A stretch of DNA of 64,000 nt from UPXZ01 sp018055865 (GCA_964292695.1 CAXYWB010000004.1:5280-69279); one strand, 5' to 3'. Counted from the first letter of the stretch, positions 17,960-27,224 are shown. Program-made: numbers and translations. The notes: a model not told the origin generated them from the letters alone.

Positions 17960-19210
17960 CTACAATTTTGGTTTGAAGAACCAGAATTCATTGATGGATG
18001 CACTGAACGTAAGTTTCAGGTAATCTTCACGAAGCAACGACGAGGAACCGATTTTACCATATTCCAGCGATACATTTATCATGCTTTTTGAGGTTTTGGT
18101 AGGCAGTCCTACTCCTGCGCTCACTATAAAATTATTCGGTTGCGAATTTCCGAGTCTGTAATACTGATTGGCAGAGCTGAAACCTATCCGGTAGCGGATA
18201 TGGTCTGAATATTTGACACGCCCCGCAGGATTGGGGATATATTCAGCTCCGATTGCAATTTTTGATGTATTCACCAGTGAATCTGTCTTTCCGAAAAACA
18301 TAGCATCGCCCCATTTCTGTTGCGTGTAATCAAATCCAACTGTCAGTTTTTTATTGAAAGTATAAGAAAGTCCGACACCCAACGTTTGAGGCAATTCAAA
18401 TCCCTTCACATTTCTGAGCGTATCGCCGTTGAGTATGGATGTAAATTCGCCGTTCAGTTTGTCCTTATTTTCGTAAATAAGTCCTAGAGTTACGTCGTGC
18501 TTATCGGCAAACGTGTTGTAGACTTGTAATCCGTATCGAAATTTGAAATCGGATGCTTTAATCTGATTGGTGTAAAATGAAGTTCCAAAACCTGAGGATG
18601 ATCCAAATGCTAATGTACGATAATGACTTGCATCGCCGAAAAGATAATAAGCATTGACTCCGAGCGAAATATGATTGAACAACCCTACAGACAAACCTCC
18701 ATAAAGCTGCGAAATACCTCCTGAACCTGTAAATGATTGTTGATAACCCACTTTGTACGGGTCTTCGGCTGGTGAATTGCGCGGAATGCTAATCGAGTCG
18801 GTCTGACCAAAATTATAGCCTACAAGTGAATAAGGCAACAATCCGGCACTGAATCCGAGCCATTTGGCAAGCGGAAAACGCATGGTCATGTAATCCAGGT
18901 TGGCGTTCAGGGTATTTTTGGATTTGTTCAGATCCGAAAAATGTGAAAAACGCATACCGGCGCCAATATCAAACATAAATGTAAGACTGTCAACACTGGT
19001 ATAAGAGGCTGGGTTTACACTGTTTATAGTGTTTTGTGAGCGGTTACCCAATGAAACTCCTCCCATTCCACGGAGTTCGGTAGCGGCTCCGTCCGAAATT
19101 TCACCATAGCCGAAACGTGTGTACGGAGAGTTGGTATTGTTTTGACTTACAGCAAAATGCGCAGATGCAGCAAGCAAAAACACTGAAAATAAGATTTTTT
19201 TGTAATGCAT
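17960..19210 (-). CDS. Outer-membrane beta-barrel protein
   Basis: The 416-residue protein has a cleavable signal peptide (KKILFSVFLLAASAHFAVSQ) and then alternating amphipathic strands typical of a FadL/OMP-type barrel. Early motifs NSPYTRFGYGEISDG and LRGMGGVSLGNRSQNTINSVNPASY recur in a Bacteroidota outer-membrane family of unknown function. The chain ends in KLTFSASINEFWFFKPKL, where a C-terminal aromatic strand fits barrel assembly. It lies directly upstream of lptC on the same strand, so it may be linked to outer-membrane assembly, but no specific function is known to me. Confidence 0.78.
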   Translation of the reverse strand: MHYKKILFSVFLLAASAHFAVSQNNTNSPYTRFGYGEISDGAATELRGMGGVSLGNRSQNTINSVNPASYTSVDSLTFMFDIGAGMRFSHFSDLNKSKNTLNANLDYMTMRFPLAKWLGFSAGLLPYSLVGYNFGQTDSISIPRNSPAEDPYKVGYQQSFTGSGGISQLYGGLSVGLFNHISLGVNAYYLFGDASHYRTLAFGSSSGFGTSFYTNQIKASDFKFRYGLQVYNTFADKHDVTLGLIYENKDKLNGEFTSILNGDTLRNVKGFELPQTLGVGLSYTFNKKLTVGFDYTQQKWGDAMFFGKTDSLVNTSKIAIGAEYIPNPAGRVKYSDHIRYRIGFSSANQYYRLGNSQPNNFIVSAGVGLPTKTSKSMINVSLEYGKIGSSSLLREDYLKLTFSASINEFWFFKPKL

Positions 19211-19378
19211 TTATTGATTTGACGGATATTATCCGTTTTTTTGAATCCTTTTTTTTGAATATGCAAAGATGGCACAATTAATTTTCATGTGAAAATAAAA
19301 TCACTTTCACCCCGTTAAAAAAGCTGAAACTACTGTGTTCTTTGTGCTAAATATACGAAAAATCCGAATTCTGAAGCT

Positions 19379-20230
19379 TTAAAGTATCATTTTCTCGATA
19401 GGAACAACCAGAATTCCCTCGGCTCCCAGATTTTTCAGCTTTCCGATTATGTCCCAAAATCCTTTTTCGCTGATTACGGCATGAAGCGAACTCCAACCAT
19501 TTTTGGCCAGAGGCATTACTGTGGGACTTCTCATGCCCGGTATTATTTCAACTATTCGGTCGATGTTGGCTGTAGGTACGTTCATCAGAACATATTTCTT
19601 ATCCTCTGCCACTTGCACTGCCTCCACCCTGAACAAAAATTCATCAAGAATTTCACTTTTTTCTGTCGACAAATCATTATTTGCTATCAGTACTGCTTCC
19701 GACTTCATTACTGTTTCAACTTCTTTCAAATGATTGGTGATAAGCGTACTTCCGGAGCTTACAATATCAAATATAGCATCTGCCAAGCCTATACCCGGTG
19801 CTATTTCCACCGAACCGGTAATGACATGAATATGCGCCTGAATGTTTTTTGATGTGAGATATTCGGTCAGTATGCGCGGATATGAAGTGGCTATAACTTT
19901 GCCTTCAAACCATCCGACGCCCGGATATTCCTGTTCTTTCGGAATAGCCAGTGACAACCGGCACTTGCTGAAGCCCAGCCTTTTCACTATTCTGGCATCT
20001 TTTTGCTTTTCAGCAAATTCATTTTCGCCCACTATACCTACGTCGGCCACTCCATCGGCTACCGATTGGGGTATGTCATCGTCGCGGAGAAAAAGTACTT
20101 CGACAGGAAAATTCTTTGCAGGCAGCAGAAGCAGTCTTTTGGCCGATTCAAGTTTTATACCCGTTTCGGATAGAAGAGACATGGTGTCTTCATTTAATCT
20201 ACCCTTGGTCTGTATGGCTATTCTTAGCAT
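19379..20230 (-). CDS. hisG: ATP phosphoribosyltransferase, long form
   Basis: HisG catalyses the first step of histidine synthesis, joining ATP and PRPP. At 283 residues this is the long form with a C-terminal histidine-sensing domain (about residues 210-283), so it should not need HisZ. Family segments are MLRIAIQTKGRLNEDTMSLL at the N-terminus, DVGIVGENEF, and the PRPP loop in FDIVSSGSTLITNHL. It is alone; no other his genes are adjacent. The window therefore carries both the start of histidine synthesis and the hut degradation genes, 39 kb apart. A weak promoter (TAATTTTG at 20291-20284, minus strand) lies 54 nt upstream. Confidence 0.96.
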   Translation of the reverse strand: MLRIAIQTKGRLNEDTMSLLSETGIKLESAKRLLLLPAKNFPVEVLFLRDDDIPQSVADGVADVGIVGENEFAEKQKDARIVKRLGFSKCRLSLAIPKEQEYPGVGWFEGKVIATSYPRILTEYLTSKNIQAHIHVITGSVEIAPGIGLADAIFDIVSSGSTLITNHLKEVETVMKSEAVLIANNDLSTEKSEILDEFLFRVEAVQVAEDKKYVLMNVPTANIDRIVEIIPGMRSPTVMPLAKNGWSSLHAVISEKGFWDIIGKLKNLGAEGILVVPIEKMIL

Positions 20231-20311
20231 AATTATAATTGATTAATAACAGGATTGTTAGTGAAAAACAGATAGAAATATTTCAAAATTACGTATTATT
20301 TTAAAAAGAAA

Positions 20312-20337
20312 AAAGTCCGTTATTGCTAACGGACTTT
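20312..20337 (-). terminator. Terminator of the first mini-lipoprotein gene
   Basis: AAAGTCCGTTA (20312-20322) and TAACGGACTTT (20327-20337) form a perfect 11-bp stem with a 4-nt loop. Read on the minus strand it is followed by a T-rich run, and it sits 28 nt after the stop of the 62-residue lipoprotein gene. Confidence 0.85.
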
Positions 20338-20364
20338 GTGCTCAAATAATTGTGCTTAGCTCAA

Positions 20365-20553
20365 TTAATTAACAGCAGCAGCAACTGAATCAACAGCTGC
20401 AGTAGCAGTAGAGTCAATAACTGCGATAGCAGAATCAGCAACTTCTACAATTTCAGTTGCAATTGAATCTTGTGCTTCCTCAACTTTTTCAGCTGGTTTG
20501 TTGCAAGCTACAAACATTGAAGCTACAGCAAAAAATAAAAATACTTTTTTCAT
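20365..20553 (-). CDS. Mini-lipoprotein (62 residues), Ala/Ser/Asp/Val-rich
   Basis: The start KKVFLFFAVASMFVACNKPA is a lipoprotein signal with lipobox VAC, so the mature chain would be about 46 residues anchored by a lipidated cysteine. The mature part is low-complexity and acidic, with DS dipeptides recurring every 8-9 residues among Ala, Val, Ile and Thr. No family is recognised. It has its own promoter-like -7 box (TAACTTTG, 20621-20614) and a strong terminator. A second copy with the same signal and design lies 233 nt upstream on the same strand. Confidence 0.78.
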   Translation of the reverse strand: MKKVFLFFAVASMFVACNKPAEKVEEAQDSIATEIVEVADSAIAVIDSTATAAVDSVAAAVN

Positions 20554-20613
20554 TTTGTTTTAATCCTTTAAAAATTTAACATGTTATATATTTTGTTCAA
20601 TTCAAAATCGGGG

Positions 20614-20621
20614 CAAAGTTA
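20614..20621 (-). promoter_or_regulatory. -7 box of the 62-residue lipoprotein gene
   Basis: TAACTTTG on the minus strand, 60 nt upstream of the ATG. The -33 region has only AATG, so the match is partial. Confidence 0.45.
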
Positions 20622-20786
20622 CATCAATATTTTGATATACCATTAATAATTTTCATTTTTTTTTATTTTTTTTTTGCTTTTCCGTCTTTTTTCTAAAAAA
20701 ACTACAAAAAAACGCTAAATAATCAATAAAAATCAGTTCAGTTCAGCCTGTTTCTCATAAAACAGTAAAAATAATCAGGTTTCTGA

Positions 20787-20969
20787 TTACATGGCAGGTG
20801 CTACACTGTCAACCGGAGCAATGCTATCGGCTGCTATGCTGTCCACTGCAGCAGGAAGAACTTCTTCTACTACCAATGAATCTGCTTGTGAGTTTGTTTC
20901 GGTCTGTGCTGGTTTGTTACAAGCAATAAAAACGGAAACAACAGTTAAAAATAAAAATACTTTTTTCAT
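20787..20969 (-). CDS. Mini-lipoprotein (60 residues), paralog of the neighbouring one
   Basis: The first 20 residues (KKVFLFLTVVSVFIACNKPA) closely match those of the 62-residue protein encoded downstream, with lipobox IAC. The mature part again is acidic and simple, with DS units in VDSIAADSIAPVDSVAPAM and a few prolines. The signal peptide and the DS periodicity are shared while the rest differs, which fits an old tandem duplication. No domain is recognised. A good -7 box, TACCTTTG (21005-20998 on the minus strand), lies 28 nt upstream. Confidence 0.78.
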   Translation of the reverse strand: MKKVFLFLTVVSVFIACNKPAQTETNSQADSLVVEEVLPAAVDSIAADSIAPVDSVAPAM

Positions 20970-20997
20970 AGTGTAATAATATTTCTAAAAAACGATG

Positions 20998-21005
20998 CAA
21001 AGGTA
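20998..21005 (-). promoter_or_regulatory. -7 box of the 60-residue lipoprotein gene
   Basis: TACCTTTG on the minus strand, identical to the -7 boxes of tRNA-fMet and uvrA in this window, 28 nt from the start codon. No good -33 TTTG is seen at the expected distance. Confidence 0.5.
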
Positions 21006-21114
21006 CTACAATTTCATAATATCCGACTGATATTTTTTAGTTTTTTTAATGATTATTTTCATTTTAACTATTGCTTATTGCTATAACCCTGATTATCTGA
21101 CGTTTAAAAACATC

Positions 21115-22836
21115 CTACACAGAGGTATAGAGATAGCGTTTAATGCTTTTTTTAGGTGTTTTTTCAAATTCGTTCGGATAAAGTTGAATTTTAGCAACAT
21201 TTTCGTACGTGGCACCCATCGAATTTAAGAGTTTTCTGTTTTCTTCCATTACATTTTCCAGGCCATTTTGGTCCAGCCCTTCGGCATCTACTGCGTCATA
21301 ATCCGGACATACCAGTGCTACGAGCTTTCCGTTACTTTCTATCACCAGACTCTCCATCACAAAAGGCATATTATTCAGTTTGGCCTCTATTTCTTCCGGA
21401 TAAATATTCTGACCATTAGCGCTCAAAATCATTGTCTTGTTGCGCCCGCGTATAAATACATTGCCCTGCGCATCCAGTGTGCCCAAATCACCTGTGTGAA
21501 GCCATCCTTCAGAATCCAGTATCTGTTCTGTAGCTTCAGGATTTTTGTAATAGCCGGACATCACGTTTTCACCGCGCACAAATATCTCTCCAACTCCTGT
21601 AATGGGATCAGGCCGATCTATTTTGGCTTCCATAATACCTTTCAGCATCTTTCCGGATGATTTTGGGATAAAATCTTTGGCCTCCGAATAGCTAATAAGT
21701 GGTGCACATTCAGTCATACCATAACCTACGGTGAATGGAAATTTAATTTTCGCGAAGAATTCCTCCACTTCGGCATTGAGTGGTGCGCCTCCCACTACAA
21801 TCTGTGAGAAATTGCCTCCGAATGCATCCACCAGTTTCTTACGAACCTGAGCCAGCACAGGTTGATCCAGAAATGGGATACTCAGCACCCATCGCATAGA
21901 AGGACGTGCCAGCAGGGGCTGAATTTGCTTTTTATAAATTTTCTCAATAATAAGCGGCACACAGAAAATTACATTCGGACGCACTTCGGCAAATGCCTTA
22001 AGCAAAATTTTGGGCGAAGGAGTGCGACCAATAAAATGAATGTGACAACCGGCACAGGCTGAAGCCAGAAAATCGAAAGCACAACCGTATGCGTGTGCCA
22101 GTGGTAAAAAAGCAACAATATTGAAGCCCGGAGCTATCAGCCCGGTGCCCACAGCAAAAGTGACATTGCCCGCCAGCGCATTACCCGAAGTCATTACACC
22201 CTTACTAAATCCGGTAGTACCTGATGTATAATTGATTGAAACCAATTCAGAATTTGGTTTATCCACGTACCTTACCGAGTCTTTGCTGAATCCGTACGGA
22301 TATTTATGAGCAAAAAGATCCTCAATGTGACGTTTCGACAATTTGGCCTTTTGAATCGGGGCAACAATTTTATCACCACTTTCGCTTTCTTCGAGCAAGG
22401 TAGCAGTAGGCTGATTGAGCAATACCACAGGGTGGTAATCGGTGAGTGAGAATACAGCCTGCAACGTAATAAAGTTATCCTCTTCCAGATTTTCCCATAT
22501 ACTATCACTAACGAATAATAATTTCGATTCGGAATGATTGACCACGTGATGAATATCATTGGGATTGAAATCCTGCAATATCGGCACAATGATAGCTCCA
22601 TAAGTAACTGCACCCAAATATACCATGGCCCATTGCGAATTATTTTTGCCGCATAAGGCAATTTTTTCGTTTTTCTTCACATCACACTGGTCAAAAAGCA
22701 GGTGTAATTTGGCAATGCCTACTGCAATTTGTTCATACGTCATTGTATGATTTTCACCATAATCGGTAAAACCCGGCAATTCCCAATTTTTACGAAACGC
22801 ATCTTCGTACAGGCGAATAAAATTTTCTTGAATCAT
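21115..22836 (-). CDS. AMP-binding acyl-CoA/acyl-ACP synthetase
   Basis: The 573-residue protein belongs to the ANL adenylate-forming superfamily. It has the P-loop-like NYTSGTTGFSKG (residues 203-213), the GYGMTECAPLISY motif, the HTGDLG motif with the hinge-preceding aspartate, and the RGRNKTMILSANGQNIYPEE region leading to the catalytic lysine region near the C-terminus (TPKKSIKRYLY). It would activate a carboxylic acid, most likely a long- or medium-chain fatty acid, to acyl-CoA or acyl-ACP. It is soluble. It is transcribed divergently from pheT from a well-matched promoter. Confidence 0.9.
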   Translation of the reverse strand: MIQENFIRLYEDAFRKNWELPGFTDYGENHTMTYEQIAVGIAKLHLLFDQCDVKKNEKIALCGKNNSQWAMVYLGAVTYGAIIVPILQDFNPNDIHHVVNHSESKLLFVSDSIWENLEEDNFITLQAVFSLTDYHPVVLLNQPTATLLEESESGDKIVAPIQKAKLSKRHIEDLFAHKYPYGFSKDSVRYVDKPNSELVSINYTSGTTGFSKGVMTSGNALAGNVTFAVGTGLIAPGFNIVAFLPLAHAYGCAFDFLASACAGCHIHFIGRTPSPKILLKAFAEVRPNVIFCVPLIIEKIYKKQIQPLLARPSMRWVLSIPFLDQPVLAQVRKKLVDAFGGNFSQIVVGGAPLNAEVEEFFAKIKFPFTVGYGMTECAPLISYSEAKDFIPKSSGKMLKGIMEAKIDRPDPITGVGEIFVRGENVMSGYYKNPEATEQILDSEGWLHTGDLGTLDAQGNVFIRGRNKTMILSANGQNIYPEEIEAKLNNMPFVMESLVIESNGKLVALVCPDYDAVDAEGLDQNGLENVMEENRKLLNSMGATYENVAKIQLYPNEFEKTPKKSIKRYLYTSV

Positions 22837-22943
22837 ATCTGAAAAGTATTTAACATAATCATCCGTTCAGTCTGTTTGTTGGGAAAAACAAATAAATCAG
22901 AACAAGCCAGATGTGTTGGGTATTTATTTTACATATCAGCCGA

Positions 22944-22975
22944 CAAAAATAGTAAAAATACACAAAAGAAACAAA
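22944..22975 (-). promoter_or_regulatory. Promoter of the acyl-CoA synthetase gene
   Basis: On the minus strand, TTTG (22975-22972) and TATTTTTG (22951-22944) are separated by 20 nt. The leader to the ATG at 22836 would be about 100 nt. Confidence 0.7.
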
Positions 22976-23020
22976 AGTGTGCATATTATTTATCATTTTT
23001 GTTTTTTTGAATTCCAATAC

Positions 23021-23052
23021 TTTTTCCCGACAGTAAAAAAACCGTATCTTTG
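23021..23052 (+). promoter_or_regulatory. Promoter of pheT
   Basis: TATCTTTG at 23045-23052, followed by CAC, with a T-rich -33 region (TTTT at 23021-23025) about 19-20 nt upstream. This places the transcript start near 23059 and supports the internal ATG at 23129 as the true start. Confidence 0.65.
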
Positions 23053-23128
23053 CACACTTAAAATAAGCGGATTAAAAAATCAATACGTTGTTAATTTTAC
23101 CCGCAAACAGTCACAATTGTTATATAGT

Positions 23129-25591
23129 ATGAACATTTCTTATAATTGGCTGAAAAATTACATTAATATTAATGTATTGCCTGATCAAATTTCAAAAATT
23201 CTGACTTCCATTGGACTTGAAGTGGGAGGTATCGAAGAAATTCAAACAGTGAAAGGTGGCATGGAAGGCTTGATAGTGGGCCAGGTGCTTACTTGCAGCC
23301 GGCACGAAAACTCCGACCATCTGAGTGTAACTACGGTAAATGTGGGCGAAAGCGAACCACTACAGATTGTATGCGGAGCTCCGAATGTGTCTGCCGGACA
23401 AAAAGTAATAGTGGCTACCATAGGCACAAAACTTTACTCGGGCGATGAAAGTTTTACAATTAAAAGGTCGAAAATTCGGGGCATTGAATCTCACGGTATG
23501 ATATGCGCTGAAGATGAAATAGGACTCAGCACGAATCACGAAGGCATAATGGTGCTTCCGCCCGATGCAAAGGTGGGTATGCCGGCAAAAGATTTTTTTG
23601 GAATAAAAAATGACACAATCATCGAAGTGGATATTACGCCAAATCGGGCGGATGCTACATCGCATTACGGCGTGGCTCGTGATCTGGCTGCCTTTTTTTC
23701 GCTTCACGACGAGGCCGTTAAACTCGTAAAACCCTCTGTTGAAGCCTTCAACATTCAAAATACAGATTTATCCATTCCGGTAAAAATTGAAAATCCGGAA
23801 GCCTGTCCGCGCTATTCGGCTATAACAATTTCGGGAATTACCGTTCAGGAATCTCCTGAGTGGCTGAAAACGCACTTGCTCACTATCGGATCAAGACCTA
23901 TCAATAATGTGGTAGATATCACAAACTTCATTCTGCATGAATTGGGTCAGCCATTACACGCTTTTGATGCTGATAAAATCACAAGCGGGCAAGTAAGGGT
24001 GAAAAATCTGCCCGAAGGCACTCCTTTCACAACACTTGAAGGCACCGAACGAAAACTAAGCTCATCGGATCTGATGATATGCAACGGGGATGAACCTATG
24101 TGTATCGGTGGAGTTTTCGGTGGAATTGACTCGGGAGTTACCGAAAACACTAAAAATGTGTTTCTCGAAAGCGCATATTTCAATCCGGTAAGCATCAGGA
24201 AAACTGCTCGCCGCCACGGATTGAACACAGACGCTTCGTTCCGTTTCGAACGCGGATGTGACCCCGAAATGACCATTTACGCACTCAAACGGGCTGCTTT
24301 ACTGATTAAGGAAGTGGCCGGCGGAAGTATTTCAAGCCTACTCGTGGATGAGTATCCGATACCGGTCTTACCGTTTGATGTTACGTTAGAGAAAAATAAA
24401 ATTGACAACCTGATAGGTAAAAAGATAGGCAGAAACACAATTGTGAAAATCCTGAAAGGGCTTGAAATGGAAATTGTTTCGGAAACTGAAGAAATGTTTC
24501 AGTTGAAAGTTCCGGCTTACCGGGTTGATGTGCAGCGTGATGTGGATGTGATAGAGGATATTCTGCGAATTTACGGTTATAATAATATCGAAATAGGCGA
24601 TAACCTTGTTTCTACATTAAGTTTTGTAAAAAAACCGGACAGTCACAAATTGCAGATTCTGATTTCAGAACAGCTTACGGCACAGGGATTCAACGAAGTA
24701 CTGAACAATTCGCTAACAAAAACCGGATATTACACTAATCTGACTTCATTCCCCGAAAACCGGTGCGTAAAAATTATCAATCCGCTGAGCTCCGATCTGA
24801 GCGTGATGCGTCAAAGTCTGCTATTCGGCGGGCTGGAGAACATTTCCAGAAACATCAATCACCGCAACGCAGACCTGAAACTTTATGAATTCGGAAACTG
24901 CTACCATTTCACTCCGGACAACAAAAAAGAGGATGAAACCCTTTCGGCCTATAGCGAAAAATATCACCTTGGGATATGGGTAACAGGTAATAAATTCCAG
25001 GAATCCTGGACCACAAGCACACAAAAATCGAGTATATATGAACTGAAAGCGTATGTTCAAAATATTTTAGTGCGACTTGGATTCGATTTGCCAAAATTAA
25101 AATTTGAAGAATTCACCAGTGATATTTATTCCGAAGCGTTAAGCATCACTTCGCCGAATAAAAAACTGCTGGCAACTTTCGGCACCGTAAGTGAAACCGC
25201 AAAAAAAATGACCGATGTAGAACCTGACGTGTTTTATGCCGATTTGATCTGGACAAATATTCTGGCTGCTCTGAATACTAATGATGTAAAATACAAGGAA
25301 TTACCCAAATTTCCCGAGGTTCGTCGCGATTTGGCCTTTCTGCTTGACAAAAACATACCGTTTGCCGAAATCGAGAAAATTGCTTTCGAAACCGAGCGAA
25401 AACTACTGAAAAAAGTGAACTTATTTGATGTATACGAAGGTAAAAACCTGGAAGCCGGGAAAAAATCATACGCCATAAACTTTATACTGCAGGATGAACA
25501 TAAAACACTGACTGACAATGTAATAGAAGGTGTAATGAAAAACATCCAACAGAATATTGAAACAAAACTGAATGCCAGATTAAGAGGCTGA
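23129..25591 (+). CDS. pheT: Phenylalanine--tRNA ligase beta subunit
   Basis: PheT pairs with PheS to charge tRNA-Phe. The start at 23129 gives ISYNWLKNYININVLPDQIS at the N-terminus, as in homologs, and a protein of 820 residues; the frame is open 72 codons further upstream but that part precedes the promoter. Domains in order are the tRNA-binding EMAP/OB-like domain (about 40-155), B3/B4 editing domain (about 210-400), B5 domain with IEDILRIYGYNNIE, the inactive synthetase-like core, and the C-terminal anticodon-binding FDX-ACB domain (PKFPEVRRDLAFLLDKNIPF). pheS is not adjacent. A strong hairpin terminator follows the stop. Confidence 0.97.
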   Translation: MNISYNWLKNYININVLPDQISKILTSIGLEVGGIEEIQTVKGGMEGLIVGQVLTCSRHENSDHLSVTTVNVGESEPLQIVCGAPNVSAGQKVIVATIGTKLYSGDESFTIKRSKIRGIESHGMICAEDEIGLSTNHEGIMVLPPDAKVGMPAKDFFGIKNDTIIEVDITPNRADATSHYGVARDLAAFFSLHDEAVKLVKPSVEAFNIQNTDLSIPVKIENPEACPRYSAITISGITVQESPEWLKTHLLTIGSRPINNVVDITNFILHELGQPLHAFDADKITSGQVRVKNLPEGTPFTTLEGTERKLSSSDLMICNGDEPMCIGGVFGGIDSGVTENTKNVFLESAYFNPVSIRKTARRHGLNTDASFRFERGCDPEMTIYALKRAALLIKEVAGGSISSLLVDEYPIPVLPFDVTLEKNKIDNLIGKKIGRNTIVKILKGLEMEIVSETEEMFQLKVPAYRVDVQRDVDVIEDILRIYGYNNIEIGDNLVSTLSFVKKPDSHKLQILISEQLTAQGFNEVLNNSLTKTGYYTNLTSFPENRCVKIINPLSSDLSVMRQSLLFGGLENISRNINHRNADLKLYEFGNCYHFTPDNKKEDETLSAYSEKYHLGIWVTGNKFQESWTTSTQKSSIYELKAYVQNILVRLGFDLPKLKFEEFTSDIYSEALSITSPNKKLLATFGTVSETAKKMTDVEPDVFYADLIWTNILAALNTNDVKYKELPKFPEVRRDLAFLLDKNIPFAEIEKIAFETERKLLKKVNLFDVYEGKNLEAGKKSYAINFILQDEHKTLTDNVIEGVMKNIQQNIETKLNARLRG

Positions 25592-25608
25592 GTTTACATC
25601 AAAAGAGA

Positions 25609-25640
25609 ATTTGCGGGGCTTCGAATACCCCGCAATTTTT
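25609..25640 (+). terminator. Terminator of pheT
   Basis: TTGCGGGG (25611-25618) pairs with CCCCGCAA (25628-25635), closing a 9-nt loop and followed by five T residues. Confidence 0.88.
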
Positions 25641-25735
25641 AATTTAAGACACCTGAAAAAAGTTTTTTCAACCTTACAACTACAACGATTTTTATTTATT
25701 CTGTGCTTTGACCAAGCAATAAAAAAGATTTCAAC

Positions 25736-27142
25736 ATGAGTGGATTTTTTGGCAGTATTTCGAAAAATGATTGCGTAGCTGACGTTTTTTACGGAACCGA
25801 TTATCATTCTCACCTGGGCACAAAGCGTGCTGGTATGGCATTCTTTTCCGAACAGAAAGGATTTCAACGAGCCATTCACAGTCTCGAAGACGGCTATTTC
25901 AGAAATAAATTCGAGAACGATATCAAGGGATTTGCCGGCAACAGCGGCATTGGGGTAATAAGCGATTCTGAAGCCCAGCCGATAGTAGTCAATTCCCACT
26001 TCGGTCGCTTCGGAGTAGCCTCAGTGAGCAGAATAGTGAACATTGACGAACTGGAAGAGCATTTTCTGAAAATGTATCACACGTTTTCAGAAACCAGTCA
26101 GGGAACTGTGAATCCTACCGAGCTCATATCCATGCTTATAGCTGAGGGTAACGACTTTGTATCGGGCATTGAAAACGTATTCGACAAGGTAAAAGGCTCT
26201 TGCTCCATGCTTATACTGACCGAAAACGGTATCATAGCAGCCAGAGACAAGTTGGGAAGAACCCCGGTGGTGATAGGCAAAAAAGAAAATGCCTACGCAG
26301 CCGCTTTTGAAACCTGCTCATTCTCCAATCTCGGATTTGAAGCCATAACATTTCTGGGCCCCGGCGAAATAGTGAAACTAACTGCCGATGGTTGCGAACA
26401 ATTGCGCAAACCAAACGAGGAAATGCAAATCTGCTCGTTTCTGTGGGTTTATTATGGATATCCGCCCTCCTTCTACGAAGGAATAAACGTAGAAGAAACA
26501 CGTTACCGGTGTGGTGCGGCACTGGCTAAAAACGACTATGTGAAAGGAGATTTTGTAGCCGGAATTCCCGACTCCGGAGTAGGTCACGCCGTAGGTTACA
26601 GCCACGTGGCCGGCATTCCTTACAAAAGGCCTTACACGAAATATACTCCAACCTGGCCCCGCAGTTTCATGCCTCAAAGCCAGCATATGCGCGACCTGGT
26701 TGCCAAAATGAAACTTATCCCCAACAAATCCATTATTGCGGATAAAATCGGAATTTTTCTGGATGACTCCATTGTTCGAGGCACTCAGTTGAAAGACAAC
26801 GTACGAGATCTGCACGAAGCCGGCATAAAGGAAGTGAATATGCGCATAGCGTGTCCGCCTCTGACCTATCCATGTAATTTTCTGAATTTTAGCCGATCCC
26901 GCACGAGCATGGAACTGGCTACACACAAAGCCGTAAAGGAACTTGAAGGATTGGAAAATGCGGATATGAAAGAATATTCGGATTCAAAAAGTGAAAAATA
27001 TGCAGCCATGGTCGATAAAATTCGGGAAGATCTTGGATTGACCACCCTGAATTTTCAGAAAATGGACGATTTAGTCAAAGCCATAGGACTGCCAAAAGAA
27101 AAATTGTGTACACACTGCTTCGACGGATCAAGTCATTATTAG
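25736..27142 (+). CDS. Amidophosphoribosyltransferase-like protein lacking the glutaminase nucleophile
   Basis: The 468-residue protein has the two-domain layout of PurF. The N-terminal Ntn glutaminase-like domain starts MSGFFGS, where active enzymes have Cys directly after Met; here it is Ser. Other glutamine-site segments are also changed: SGIGVISDSEAQP replaces the GIGHxRYST type, NSHFGRF the HNGNL type, and NPTEL the SDTEV type. The phosphoribosyltransferase half keeps the PRPP loop FLDDSIVRGTQ (residues 341-351) and the downstream ACPPLTYPC region. It may use free ammonia, another amine, or be regulatory. This paralog type recurs in Bacteroidales beside a normal PurF elsewhere, to my knowledge. 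It is a single-gene unit with a terminator. Confidence 0.85.
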   Translation: MSGFFGSISKNDCVADVFYGTDYHSHLGTKRAGMAFFSEQKGFQRAIHSLEDGYFRNKFENDIKGFAGNSGIGVISDSEAQPIVVNSHFGRFGVASVSRIVNIDELEEHFLKMYHTFSETSQGTVNPTELISMLIAEGNDFVSGIENVFDKVKGSCSMLILTENGIIAARDKLGRTPVVIGKKENAYAAAFETCSFSNLGFEAITFLGPGEIVKLTADGCEQLRKPNEEMQICSFLWVYYGYPPSFYEGINVEETRYRCGAALAKNDYVKGDFVAGIPDSGVGHAVGYSHVAGIPYKRPYTKYTPTWPRSFMPQSQHMRDLVAKMKLIPNKSIIADKIGIFLDDSIVRGTQLKDNVRDLHEAGIKEVNMRIACPPLTYPCNFLNFSRSRTSMELATHKAVKELEGLENADMKEYSDSKSEKYAAMVDKIREDLGLTTLNFQKMDDLVKAIGLPKEKLCTHCFDGSSHY

Positions 27143-27194
27143 CTTTTAGTACCTGATTTAGTCCTACGTTTGATGTGATTTGGACAGAAAACAC

Positions 27195-27223
27195 AAAAGA
27201 GCTGTATTGTAACAGCTCTTTTT
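27195..27223. terminator. Terminator between the PurF-like gene and tRNA-Asn
   Basis: AAAAGAGCTGT (27195-27205) and ACAGCTCTTTT (27212-27222) form an 11-bp stem with a 6-nt loop. T runs occur on both strands, so it can stop the PurF-like transcript on the plus strand and the tRNA transcript on the minus strand. Confidence 0.88.
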
Positions 27224-27224
27224 G

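Noticed and set aside
20640..20705. Poly-T/A stretch as a terminator or origin-like region
   Set aside because: It is simple low-complexity A/T-rich sequence without a stem or DnaA-box-like motifs.
22913..23128. N-terminal extension of PheT
   Set aside because: The frame is open, but a good -7 promoter box lies inside it at 23045-23052 and homologs begin at the ATG at 23129.
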